Shown here: positions 8,543-16,732 of the stretch, piece after piece
Position numbering within the stretch: the first letter of the stretch is position 1
Layout: each line of letters begins with the position of its first letter
From: Ktedonobacter racemifer DSM 44963
GTDB taxonomy: Bacteria > Chloroflexota > Ktedonobacteria > Ktedonobacterales > Ktedonobacteraceae
Direction of reading: 5' to 3'
NCBI RefSeq assembly: GCF_000178855.1
Contig: NZ_ADVG01000002.1
Span: forward strand, 2,666,001-2,730,000
Length of the DNA: 64,000 nt
Made by a program: the position numbers and the translations under genes
Notes under the pieces: generated by a model
What the model was told of the DNA's origin: nothing
What the model saw: only the letters and a program-made list of their open reading frames with translations
Database searches by the model: none

Positions 8543-8752
8543 ATGCAGCAGGACGTTCTACAGGACTTTTTTATCTATGTCCCAACACTCGACCGCGTTG
8601 ACGAAACCCTCACACAGCACGCCACAAACACACCAGAAGTTGGGGAGAAGCTGAGGGGGTTAGCGATGGACAAAAAGTGGCAGAAAATTGCGCTGGCAGG
8701 CCAGCTGGTAATCTACGCTAAATTGCCAGAGGAAGAGACCAACTGCGCATAG
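8543..8752 (+). CDS. small hypothetical protein
   Basis: A 69-residue protein (MQQDVLQDFFIYVPTLDRVD) of mixed charge with no recognised domain. GGAAGGA lies 8 nt before the ATG, which is the main reason to believe it is translated. It converges on the M29 aminopeptidase gene. The 8321-8542 stretch upstream shows no other feature I can support. Confidence 0.45.
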   Translation: MQQDVLQDFFIYVPTLDRVDETLTQHATNTPEVGEKLRGLAMDKKWQKIALAGQLVIYAKLPEEETNCA

Positions 8753-8778
8753 GCCACATAGAAACGTTCATATGTATT

Positions 8779-8831
8779 GTAAGGTATATGGTGGCGCCCT
8801 GGCTCTGCCAGGGCGCCACCATATACCTTAC
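8779..8831. terminator. 25-bp perfect inverted repeat, 3-nt loop, between convergent genes
   Basis: Arms 8779-8803 and 8807-8831. It lies between the stops of the small protein (8752) and the aminopeptidase (8835), a position suited to a two-way terminator. Confidence 0.7.
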
Positions 8832-8834
8832 CCA

Positions 8835-9938
8835 TTAGATGAGAAAGTGGCCGTTCTCGTAGCAGAGTTCGCCATCGGCGTAGACCTTTCCTTCATGGAG
8901 GTCGCATACAAGATCCCAGTGGAGGGCCGAATCGTTGATGCCGCCCGACTCGGGCAAGGAGGCTCCTAGAGCCATGTGCATGGTGCCGCCGATCTTCTCA
9001 TCAAAGAGGGTATCGCCCGTGGCCTCTTGAATCTGGTAGTTGAGGCCAAAGGCGGCCTCGCCCAGGGTACGCGAGCCAGCGTCCATATCCAGCATGGCTT
9101 TGAGGAAGTCCTGACCGCGCTCGGCACTGCTCTCAATGACCTTGCCCCCTTTAAAGGTCAGGCGGATTCCCACGACCTCATTGCCGTGATAGAGCGAAGG
9201 ATAGCGGAAGTAGACGGTGCCATTAACCGAATTTTCGATGGGGCCAGTAAAGACCTCGCCGTCAGGGAAGTTCTCCGTCCCGGCACAGTTGATCCATTTA
9301 CGTCCGCCAGCGCGATAGGTAATGTCGGTCTCCGGGGCCACGATATGAATCTCGTCGTGCCGCTCCAGGTACTCAGCGATACGCTGCTGCTCCTCGGCAA
9401 TCTTCTGCCAGGCCGCTACGGGATGCTCCTGCTCAAGCAGGCCAGCGCCATAGACGAAATCTTCATACTCACTCAAGGACATACGCGCGTCCTGGGCATG
9501 GCCATGAGTGGGGAAAAGCGTGCCACACCAGCGCGCCTTGCCACTGGCGATACGCTCCAAAGAGCGCTTCATTAACTCAGCACGTGCTTCATTACGTTTC
9601 GCGATCCGCGTAGGATCGATACGGCTACGCGCACGAGTGTTCTCCTCAGCCCAGATGGTAAGCACGGCATCGAAATACTCGCCAACATAGCGATCATGCT
9701 CGGAAATATGGACAAGCTGTTCTTCATTAGCCTCTTTTAAGAGAATTTCGCCGAGTCCCGCAAGACGAATGCTGGGTATGACCTCCAGTGCGCCTGCACG
9801 CAAGGCTTCGCGATAGACAGCGCGCACCAGGGGTGCGGCCACATCTGGTGCCTCAATCGAGAGCTTATCTCCGGGCCGTATCTTCAAAGAGTAGTTGACC
9901 AGCACACTGGCCAGTTTCTCTAACCTGGGATCTGTCAT
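8835..9938 (-). CDS. aminopeptidase, peptidase family M29
   Basis: A 367-residue metallo-aminopeptidase of the thermophilic AmpS/PepS type, which removes N-terminal residues using two metal ions. The family hallmarks are visible: the start DPRLEKLASVLVNYSLKIRPGDKL; the metal-ligand region with ESSAERGQDFLKAMLDMDAG; LGEAAFGLN; and GGTMHMALGASLPESGG ... ALHWDLVCDL at the C terminus. The length is near the family's ~370-410. GGAAGGA precedes the ATG. It is a single gene, convergent with a small ORF. Confidence 0.92.
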   Translation of the reverse strand: MTDPRLEKLASVLVNYSLKIRPGDKLSIEAPDVAAPLVRAVYREALRAGALEVIPSIRLAGLGEILLKEANEEQLVHISEHDRYVGEYFDAVLTIWAEENTRARSRIDPTRIAKRNEARAELMKRSLERIASGKARWCGTLFPTHGHAQDARMSLSEYEDFVYGAGLLEQEHPVAAWQKIAEEQQRIAEYLERHDEIHIVAPETDITYRAGGRKWINCAGTENFPDGEVFTGPIENSVNGTVYFRYPSLYHGNEVVGIRLTFKGGKVIESSAERGQDFLKAMLDMDAGSRTLGEAAFGLNYQIQEATGDTLFDEKIGGTMHMALGASLPESGGINDSALHWDLVCDLHEGKVYADGELCYENGHFLI

Positions 9939-10364
9939 AAAATAATTCCTTCCACTAACAAATAAACCTCGTGATTCATACGAACAACCTCATCTTCAAG
10001 TTGTATAGGAAATTTGTCCAGATCCGCTTACTGTTTTTCTAGAACCACTCGATTAGCTATCGTAGCATCACTTCAAAGGCTTTCTATACATGACTTTATA
10101 AATAAAAGCGAACACGCTTATAGGCGCATTAGTAGACGGAGCTGTTTTTAAGGAAGCAAGGAGGTACAGATTTATGGTGGCGGGCCGATAAAGTAAAGCA
10201 GGAAAGCTCTAGAAGCTTTACGAAAATACCGCAAAACTACAAAACTCAAAAATTAGAATTTCTTATTTTTCTAAACAAACCGGATCCAGATTTATTGACT
10301 TTTGCTTAGGCGACAAGTACAATAGAGAGAGTAAGACGTCGTGTACAGACCAGGAGGCATCTTC
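9939..10364. other. 426-bp intergenic space
   Basis: AT-rich sequence between the divergent aminopeptidase and antitoxin genes. The only supported signal is the promoter at 10295-10323. A five-codon ORF with a strong AGGAGG site (ATG at about 10173) is visible, but it is too short to call. Confidence 0.5.
10295..10323 (+). promoter_or_regulatory. sigma-70-type promoter for the toxin-antitoxin operon
   Basis: TTGACT at 10295-10300 and TACAAT at 10318-10323, separated by 17 bp, 41 bp upstream of the antitoxin ATG. This is one of the best consensus matches in the window. Confidence 0.75.
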
Positions 10365-10694
10365 ATGGCTATTGCGCATACCGACTTTTACCGTCATGAG
10401 AACCTCGTTCGCAAATCCATTCAAATCCCCTCAACACAGCACAAGGAGCTTAAAGCCCTTGCAGTTGAACTAGACTCCTCACTAGGAGATGTAGTGGAGA
10501 CTATCATGGAACTCATGCGCCAGGATAATTATCAGCAGCTCAAATCAGCCATTATTCAGAAGCGTGAACGCGAATTATCTTCCTCTCTTAATTACTCCCT
10601 CGACGAAGCCTACGCTTATCTTGGTTCCCTTCCAGAAACGCTAGAAGACGCCCAGTTCTTTTTTGAGGCCGGGCATGAAGGTATGGTTGCATGA
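10365..10694 (+). CDS. antitoxin of a PemK/MazF-type module (probable)
   Basis: A 109-residue protein. Residues about 16-55 (KSIQIPSTQHKELKALAVELD, then SLGDVVETIMELM) have the strand plus two helices expected of a ribbon-helix-helix DNA-binding domain. The C-terminal part would wrap the toxin. The start at 10365 has AGGAGG 8 nt upstream; the frame is open from 10341. The stop overlaps the toxin start by 4 nt, so the two are translationally coupled. Such antitoxins usually repress their own promoter. The antitoxin role is inferred from the neighbour. Confidence 0.65.
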   Translation: MAIAHTDFYRHENLVRKSIQIPSTQHKELKALAVELDSSLGDVVETIMELMRQDNYQQLKSAIIQKRERELSSSLNYSLDEAYAYLGSLPETLEDAQFFFEAGHEGMVA

Positions 10695-11104
10695 GCGAAG
10701 AGGCCAGGCATGTCCGGGCCAGCCCCAGAACGTATGATGTGCAGCAAGTAGATTATCCACAACCTCGCCGAGGCGAAATATGGGATGTTAACTGGTCGCC
10801 CGGACGTGGAGCCGAACAACAGGGCACACGCCCGGCTTTAATTATCCAGAACGACCGTGGTAACGGCTCAAGAAATTATCCGCTTACTATCGTCGCCTCC
10901 ATGAGTCGCACGGAACGCGAACTGCCATTGCATGTGCGTATCTCCCCCAATGCAGAAAATGGGCTGACCGATTACACGGATGTCAAATGCGAACAACTGA
11001 TGACGATTGAGAAATCACGTCTCTTACGCCGCAGAGGCGTCATCACCAATGAAGAGATGCAGCGCGTCGACTACGCACTCAAACTCAGTCTCAGCATCTC
11101 CTAA
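10691..11104 (+). CDS. type II toxin, PemK/MazF family endoribonuclease
   Basis: A 137-residue protein. After a ~25-residue extension it has the PemK/MazF pattern: RRGEIWDVNWSPGRGAEQQGTRPALIIQND, a middle strand with PLTIVASMSR, and TDYTDVKCEQLMTIEKSRL. The conserved Arg/Thr residues of the mRNA interferase site are present. Members cut RNA at short sequences and are neutralised by the upstream protein. The ATGA overlap with the antitoxin supports one operon. A 23-bp perfect inverted repeat follows. Confidence 0.85.
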   Translation: MSEEARHVRASPRTYDVQQVDYPQPRRGEIWDVNWSPGRGAEQQGTRPALIIQNDRGNGSRNYPLTIVASMSRTERELPLHVRISPNAENGLTDYTDVKCEQLMTIEKSRLLRRRGVITNEEMQRVDYALKLSLSIS

Positions 11105-11111
11105 ACACAAA

Positions 11112-11160
11112 TAAAGCATAAAAAGAAGTACGGCCTAGCCGTACTTCTTTTTATGCTTTA
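11112..11160. terminator. 23-bp perfect inverted repeat, 3-nt loop, between convergent genes
   Basis: Arms 11112-11134 and 11138-11160. The right arm includes the stop codon of the gene ending at 11158. Its A/T-rich outer stem could act as a two-way intrinsic terminator. Confidence 0.75.
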
Positions 11161-13146
11161 GGATACTTTGCTCCCTTCTTCGGTGCCCTCGAGTGAGACG
11201 ACCTGGTGGGGCAGGGGGCGCGGCATCTTCTGCCGCTTCAGGTACGCGACCTCATGCTCAAGGATACGCTTGGTGATGGCAATGGTAGTGGCGTAGGTCG
11301 AGTCCATGCCAAAGTAGGAGAGACTGCCTGCGCCCAGGTTCTTGCCTCGCGTGTAGGGCGTATCTGAGGCGTAGTGTAGCAGACCCACTTCATAGGGGAG
11401 GCGCGCGAAGTTGATGTTCTCGCCTACCGGGTAGCGCGTGAGATACTGGTCTTCGTAGACTGCGTTGAGGTAGGGGCCGCTCTCCATCTCGACAACGGTG
11501 TAGTTGGCGCGATAGTAGAAGTCCAGGTACTGGCGGTTCTGCAAGTAGGTACCCTTGGCCGAAATGGCCTTCTGGTTATCCAGCACGGAGCCATAGATCA
11601 GGTAGGGCTGGACATCGTGCGCCGTAAAGCAGTTGTCGAGCCAGTATGTATTCTGACTATGCTCGTCCAACACGACATTGGAGATCATGACATCGCCGAT
11701 GCTGCCATTAAGTGTCGCAGCCTTGCCCAGGATATAGATGCCGCGTAGCTGCGCCAGGTTCTCCATGATCTCGCGCATCATCCGATAGGCAGCCATGCCC
11801 AGGGGATAGTCGATATTCAGGATCAAGGCCTGGCTCTGGGCCAGATAGTCCAGGTGTGGCATACGACAGCGCGGGTCGATCTCACCTGGATGTAGCTTGG
11901 AGAGGTCGAAGATCTGGGCATCGATCTCCACCCCATGGCGCGCATCCACGCGATAGATGCCTCGCGCTCGCTCCTCCTCCTCGCGCTCGCTCAGGAACTC
12001 CTTACCTGCGGGCGTATTGACCCACTCGCGGCCCGCGAAGTAGAGGAAGTTATGCCAGTTGCCCGGAACCTCGCCCTCCTGCAACTTGCGGCATTCCGCG
12101 TTCAGGTAGGAATCGTCGCCATTGAGGGCGAAACGCGTTAGCTCCTCCTCGCGATTGAGCAGGGAGCCGGAGAGGACGTTCACCATGCTATGGGTATTGC
12201 TGGAGACGAAGTAGATTGGGCGATTCTGCACGTTCAGACTCTCCAACACATCTTTGACCGGGTTCCACCACTGGCGAGTGGCGCGGACATAGCCTACATG
12301 CGAACCACCCAGCATGCGCAGGCGGAAGTTCTTGCGCTGCTGACCCATACTCAGCAGGGTCTCCCAGAGTTGATCGCCCCAGATGACCTCCAGGCGATTC
12401 CAATCATCGGGCGCGATATGCAGGCGCTCGCGTAGCACTTTGCTGATCTCGGCGAAGACCGGAGAGCTACGATCCATGCGTGTCTCCAGCAGCTTGATCG
12501 TCGTCGGGTCCTCGTTGATCAGGTAGTACATCTTGTTCCATTCGATCTGGAAGGCCACCAGCACAGGCACGATATCATCGGTGTCGCTGACGCTGGCGAC
12601 GTAGGCCGCCAGGGTCTCCTTGCCATCATAGAACCACTTGCGGCGCCTGGCCGAGGCCGTCACGGCCTGCCAGCTATTGACCGGGAAGTTATGCTGCACA
12701 AAGACATCCTCAGACTGCCCCAACAACACCAGGTTACAGTGCAGGATGGAGATTGGCAGGCGCAGCGCACTATAGATGAACGCTGACATATCGGGTTGTG
12801 ACATGCGCGCATCGGGATGCAGGATCGAATCAATGTTGTAGTGCGCCTGCACCAGGGCCTTCAGATTAACCTCGCCGGAGCTACGCAGCATCGTATTGTA
12901 GGTGCGGATGTATAGCTCAACATCGCGCTTGCCGGCGGCATGGAAGCGCTCGCCGTACTCAAGTGAGGATAGGACGGCGATATGGTTGCGCTCGTTTAAA
13001 ACTTCGTCGATTCCGTGTGTCTCTTCTTGCATGGGGATATACGTCTCTTCTATCACTTCACGTCGCTGAAATTGGTCACTGTACTCGTTGTTCTCTCGTG
13101 TCTTCCGTGGCATTGCGTTACTCTCTCTTTGGGGAACTTGTTTCAT
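11158..13146 (-). CDS. large uncharacterised protein with nucleoside-phosphorylase-like C-terminal part
   Basis: A 662-residue soluble protein that I cannot name. The N-terminal ~400 residues are mixed alpha/beta without a recognised motif. In the last third, GIYILGKAATLNGSIGDVMIS resembles the 'G.aG.L...i.iGDvvi' loop of purine nucleoside phosphorylases, and VVEMES at about 551-556 resembles their conserved 'v.MEs' strand. That supports, weakly, a base- or nucleoside-binding fold. The first ATG (13146) lacks a clear ribosome site; ATG 13113 (MPRKTRENNE) is an alternative. It is a single gene between palindromes at 11112 and 13274. Confidence 0.6.
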   Translation of the reverse strand: MKQVPQRESNAMPRKTRENNEYSDQFQRREVIEETYIPMQEETHGIDEVLNERNHIAVLSSLEYGERFHAAGKRDVELYIRTYNTMLRSSGEVNLKALVQAHYNIDSILHPDARMSQPDMSAFIYSALRLPISILHCNLVLLGQSEDVFVQHNFPVNSWQAVTASARRRKWFYDGKETLAAYVASVSDTDDIVPVLVAFQIEWNKMYYLINEDPTTIKLLETRMDRSSPVFAEISKVLRERLHIAPDDWNRLEVIWGDQLWETLLSMGQQRKNFRLRMLGGSHVGYVRATRQWWNPVKDVLESLNVQNRPIYFVSSNTHSMVNVLSGSLLNREEELTRFALNGDDSYLNAECRKLQEGEVPGNWHNFLYFAGREWVNTPAGKEFLSEREEEERARGIYRVDARHGVEIDAQIFDLSKLHPGEIDPRCRMPHLDYLAQSQALILNIDYPLGMAAYRMMREIMENLAQLRGIYILGKAATLNGSIGDVMISNVVLDEHSQNTYWLDNCFTAHDVQPYLIYGSVLDNQKAISAKGTYLQNRQYLDFYYRANYTVVEMESGPYLNAVYEDQYLTRYPVGENINFARLPYEVGLLHYASDTPYTRGKNLGAGSLSYFGMDSTYATTIAITKRILEHEVAYLKRQKMPRPLPHQVVSLEGTEEGSKVS

Positions 13147-13273
13147 CCTATCTATTACCGTAATGTTTCCAATAATTATACTCGCCAGGCAATCTTATTG
13201 GTAGGGTAACGGTACCGCATGAGCCTGCGCATCATATACGCACAGCTTTTCCCGGCAAAAACTCTTGTTTTAG

Positions 13274-13345
13274 GTATGCTTTGAGAAGCAGAGTGGAGGT
13301 CACCGGACGCGTCCGGTGACCTCCACTCTGCTTCTCAAAGCATAC
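13274..13345. terminator. 36-bp perfect palindrome with no loop
   Basis: Arms 13274-13309 and 13310-13345 meet at GGACG|CGTCC. It ends 8 bp after (in gene direction) the stop of the WD40 protein gene at 13353. Confidence 0.75.
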
Positions 13346-13352
13346 GACTCTT

Positions 13353-14948
13353 TTATTTTGCGGGAGCTTCCCACACTTTTACATTGATTGTAGCGTTATT
13401 CGCTTTCTTATCTGGGGGCAGGGTACTTACACTCATACTTGCTGTGGCAATGAGCGTATCATCAGGTGACCAGGTAACGACTCGCATATCCCCACTCCTT
13501 TCCTGATAGGTGAAAAGCGTCTTCCCGGTCAGAGGATTCCAGATCTCGACGTTGTTTACTACTATCTGTTGGCCTTTATTCGATCCGCTAGAGATCGTCT
13601 GTGTCTCATTCTCAACTGTGGCAATGCGTGTGCCATCATGCGACCAGGCCAGGTATTGCACAATATCATTTGGCGAGTGAAGTGTATACGTCAAAACAGG
13701 CTTGCCCGTTAATGCCTGCCATATCTGGACCTGGTACTTGTTCTTGATCTCTCCAACGGTATTATTGCCAATCTGCACACTCATACTGACAGCCAGGTAC
13801 TGGCTATCCGGCGACCAGGCTAACTCATTCATCGTTCCATAGCCTACGGCGTGAACGGTATAAACGAGTTGCCCCGTCTTTGCATTCCAGACACGCACCG
13901 TTTCGTCCCAATTCTGAGAGAAAGAGGCCAGGTATTTGCCATCTGGCGACCAGACCACGTGATAGGCATCAGCGGTATGACCAATCAGGGTCTTGACCAC
14001 TGCACCAGTCTTGCTATCCCAGATGAGAATCGGGTGATCCTGTGGGTTTTGAGATTCACTGATCGGGTCATTCAAACTAGAAGCAATATACTTGCCATCT
14101 GGTGACCAGGCCAGGCCTGTTATGGAGGCAGTGCCAGCGCTATGAGACGTCAGAGGAGTCAATAAGCTAGTTAGTAGATTACCAATATGAGCAGTAGACT
14201 GGTTAGGACCAGTGATCAGGGCCTTGCCAGTATTCGCATCTATGATTTGTACATTATTGGTGGCAACCGCGAGACGCTGACTGCCATCTGGCGCCCAGGC
14301 AATGTTTTGAACGGGAGTTCGCCCTCCGCCAGTAGGATGGTAGGTGACCTCGTTTTTTCCCGTCGTGGCATCCCAGATGCGCACATCATTCCCAGCCAGG
14401 GCAATGTGTTTACCATCAGGGGACCACTGCAAGCCTATGATAATACTATCTTTCTCTTTATGAGTATAGACAACCTTGCCGGGATGAACCTGTGTGGGTT
14501 GGTTCGTTGCTTTAGGTATCACCGTAGAGTGGGGTAAAGTAACGTTTCCTCCCTGTGCTGAGCGCGCCCGGTAGAGCACGGTGAGCAGGCTGCCCACGAC
14601 CAGGGCCGCCACCAGAACAGCGGCAATGAGTGTGAAAGCTCGCCGGGTAGAAGCGAAGCGTTGCTGGCGCGGCCCACCCTGCGTCTTGTCAGGCGTGCGT
14701 GATGAAGGTATATGCATGGGAATGACCTTCCCTTCGTTATCCAGTGATCGCTGCGAGCGACTACGCGCGCGAATATGCTGCCAGGCGTAGTTGAGTGACT
14801 GGGTATCGGCCTGGGCATCGGCCTGGTGCAACTGCCGTAGATCGGCCACCAATTGCGCGTTGGGTTCGTTGGATTGAGCCTGCGCCAGCGATTGCTCGAT
14901 CTGTGTATCTATGTCTTTAGCGTTGAAATGTTCGTTCGATGTAGCCAT
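13353..14948 (-). CDS. membrane-anchored WD40 protein, probable ECF sigma partner
   Basis: A 531-residue protein. Residues 1-100 are cytoplasmic and charged, without the usual anti-sigma zinc motif. About 104-126 form one membrane segment (AFTLIAAVLVAALVVGSLL). From ~160 onward seven WD40-like repeats are visible, each with a W-[SA]-[PH]-D core such as LQWSPDGKHIAL, LAWSPDGKYIAS and VTWSPDDTLIAT, giving a seven-bladed propeller outside the cell. The gene lies 24 bp after an ECF sigma gene. An anti-sigma or signal-sensing role is inferred from this pairing and topology. Confidence 0.8.
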   Translation of the reverse strand: MATSNEHFNAKDIDTQIEQSLAQAQSNEPNAQLVADLRQLHQADAQADTQSLNYAWQHIRARSRSQRSLDNEGKVIPMHIPSSRTPDKTQGGPRQQRFASTRRAFTLIAAVLVAALVVGSLLTVLYRARSAQGGNVTLPHSTVIPKATNQPTQVHPGKVVYTHKEKDSIIIGLQWSPDGKHIALAGNDVRIWDATTGKNEVTYHPTGGGRTPVQNIAWAPDGSQRLAVATNNVQIIDANTGKALITGPNQSTAHIGNLLTSLLTPLTSHSAGTASITGLAWSPDGKYIASSLNDPISESQNPQDHPILIWDSKTGAVVKTLIGHTADAYHVVWSPDGKYLASFSQNWDETVRVWNAKTGQLVYTVHAVGYGTMNELAWSPDSQYLAVSMSVQIGNNTVGEIKNKYQVQIWQALTGKPVLTYTLHSPNDIVQYLAWSHDGTRIATVENETQTISSGSNKGQQIVVNNVEIWNPLTGKTLFTYQERSGDMRVVTWSPDDTLIATASMSVSTLPPDKKANNATINVKVWEAPAK

Positions 14949-14972
14949 AGTGTCTATCCCTTTTAGTACTTC

Positions 14973-15506
14973 TCATCTGTGCTTCTCGTAGATGGAGCGG
15001 AGGGTATTGAGGGTGCGCGAGAGCAGCATGCGTACTGTCCCCTCGCGTTTGTCGAGAATGCGCGCGATCTCCGCGCTACGCAGTCCATTAACAAAGCGCA
15101 GGTAGAGTAACTTACGTTGTAGCTCTGGCAACCGCTGCACATGCGTACGCAACAGGGCATGGCGCTCCGTACGCATGGCGTGTTGTTCTGGTCCCTGCTC
15201 CTCATCGAAGTAGAGCGCGTCCGCGACCTGTTCTATGGGCGATATCTGGCGGCGCTTCAGGCGACGGTGCAGATCGACCGTCTTGTTCTGCGCCACCCGC
15301 CACAGGTAGGCTCGCTGTCTCTCTATGGGCACATTTTGAAAGTTTTTCTGCTCAAGCGCCGCCAGGAAGACATCAATGAGCAGGTCCTCGGCATCCTCAC
15401 GCGTCGGCGTATGCATGCGCAAGTAGGCGAAAATCTCCTGAGCATAGCGTTGGTAGAGTTCAGCCGCGAAGGCGTCACCTCGGGCTGAGGACAAATGTTG
15501 TTGCAT
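14973..15506 (-). CDS. RNA polymerase ECF-type sigma factor
   Basis: A 177-residue sigma-70 family protein. Region 2 spans about 15-85 (YQRYAQEIFAYLRMHTPTREDAEDLLIDVFLAAL ... RAYLWRVAQNKTVDLHRR). Region 4 spans about 120-172 (LPELQRKLLYLRFVNGLRSAEIARILDKREGTVRMLLSRTL) with its helix-turn-helix. It directs RNA polymerase to stress or surface-response promoters. It is the first gene of a two-gene operon with the WD40 membrane protein. The ATG has AGGACGG upstream. Confidence 0.92.
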   Translation of the reverse strand: MQQHLSSARGDAFAAELYQRYAQEIFAYLRMHTPTREDAEDLLIDVFLAALEQKNFQNVPIERQRAYLWRVAQNKTVDLHRRLKRRQISPIEQVADALYFDEEQGPEQHAMRTERHALLRTHVQRLPELQRKLLYLRFVNGLRSAEIARILDKREGTVRMLLSRTLNTLRSIYEKHR

Positions 15507-15590
15507 GGTTCCGTCCTACTAAGTCGTTCTTCTCGCTAGCGATTTCACTCCATATGTCGCTCAAGAGCTAAAAATGCCACATAGTTATTT

Positions 15591-15663
15591 ATAGGATTAA
15601 TGGTGTGTGATGATACTGGGCTGGCTCCGCCAGCCCAGTATCATCACACACCATTAATCCTAT
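15591..15663. terminator. 35-bp perfect inverted repeat, 3-nt loop
   Basis: Arms 15591-15625 and 15629-15663. It starts 1 bp after (in gene direction) the stop codon of the methyltransferase gene (15665). Confidence 0.75.
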
Positions 15664-15664
15664 G

Positions 15665-16498
15665 TTACTGTTTTTGGAGGATGACGATGTATTGGTGGGC
15701 GATGTTGGGAATGTAGGCGAAGGGGTAGCCGTAGGGGCGCAGGCGCGTCCCGGCCTGGTACCAGATGATCTCGCCCTTGGGAATGAGGCCGTGGAGGCGA
15801 GCACGGCGCGCCAGGTCGACGTGGGTAAAGATGTACTCGCCATGCTGATAGGCGTCGCGCACGATGATGACCATGTATTTCCTGGGCTTCAGGAGGCGGG
15901 CACACTCTTGAAAGATATGTTCCATGGCCTCTAAATAGGTCTCATAGCTGGGCAGGTTGGCGAGGTCGGCAGGATCATCTGAGCGCATATCATAGGTGGT
16001 GCGCCGGCTGGCGTGCTGGTTCGCCTTGCGCTTGCCCGACATGGTCTGGGTCATATGAACATTGTAGGGGGGATCGGTGGCAATAAAGTCAAAGCTGGCG
16101 CTCTCCATCTCGCGCATGAGGGTCAGGCAGTCGCCATGCAGCATAGGCTGGGGCAGCAACTGGTCCTGGTTCTCTTCCAGTACACGTTGGTAGATCTCTA
16201 CCCAGCGCGGATTGATCTCGATCCCCAGGGCCTCGCGGGGTTTGGCACAGATCGAGGCACCAATAAGCGTTCCGCCGACGCCCGCGAAGGGGTCGAGGAC
16301 GCGTGCGCCCGGCTTGGTAAAGAACTCTATCAACTGGCGCATGAGCTGTGGGGGCTTGTTCGCGCCGTGGGCCTTGCGTAGGTGATGGCTATATTCTGAG
16401 GGGTATGAGGTCGTCAGGATGCTACGAGTGAAGTAGACCCATTCGGCTCCGTTTAACTCGTTGAGTCCGTTGCGCGATGATACATCTTGTTTCTTCAT
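15665..16498 (-). CDS. site-specific DNA methyltransferase (N6-adenine/N4-cytosine type), orphan
   Basis: A 277-residue enzyme of the N6/N4 methylase family. Motif I, for S-adenosylmethionine, is LDPFAGVGG (68-76), and the catalytic motif IV is DPPYN (142-146), in that order. A presumed target-recognition stretch (KRKANQHASRRTTYDMRSDD) follows. C-terminal strands are typical. No restriction endonuclease gene adjoins, so it may be a regulatory or phage-type orphan methylase; its recognition site cannot be read from sequence. The next gene upstream on the same strand could belong with it, but a 234-bp gap separates them. Confidence 0.85.
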   Translation of the reverse strand: MKKQDVSSRNGLNELNGAEWVYFTRSILTTSYPSEYSHHLRKAHGANKPPQLMRQLIEFFTKPGARVLDPFAGVGGTLIGASICAKPREALGIEINPRWVEIYQRVLEENQDQLLPQPMLHGDCLTLMREMESASFDFIATDPPYNVHMTQTMSGKRKANQHASRRTTYDMRSDDPADLANLPSYETYLEAMEHIFQECARLLKPRKYMVIIVRDAYQHGEYIFTHVDLARRARLHGLIPKGEIIWYQAGTRLRPYGYPFAYIPNIAHQYIVILQKQ

Positions 16499-16732
16499 AC
16501 ACGCTCTTCCCCATATACTTACTGTATAGATCTATGCTCAAAAACAACACTTTTTCTCTCGAAATTATGCGACTAATTACCTACGCAAAACGTAAATTTA
16601 TAATAGGAGGTGTCACTAAAACGCGGGATCTCCCCATGTCCTGCGTTTCCCCCTGGTGATACCTTCTTTTTGTGCAAAAGTATGTGGCAGGGGGCTGTAC
16701 TGGATCATGTTCCTCTTACTTGATAAGAGTTA

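Noticed and set aside
10173..10190. Five-codon ORF with AGGAGG upstream
   Set aside because: Too short to support as a gene; noted only as a possible remnant or leader.
15665..16498. A restriction-modification system at the methyltransferase
   Set aside because: Neither flanking gene shows nuclease motifs; treated as an orphan methylase.
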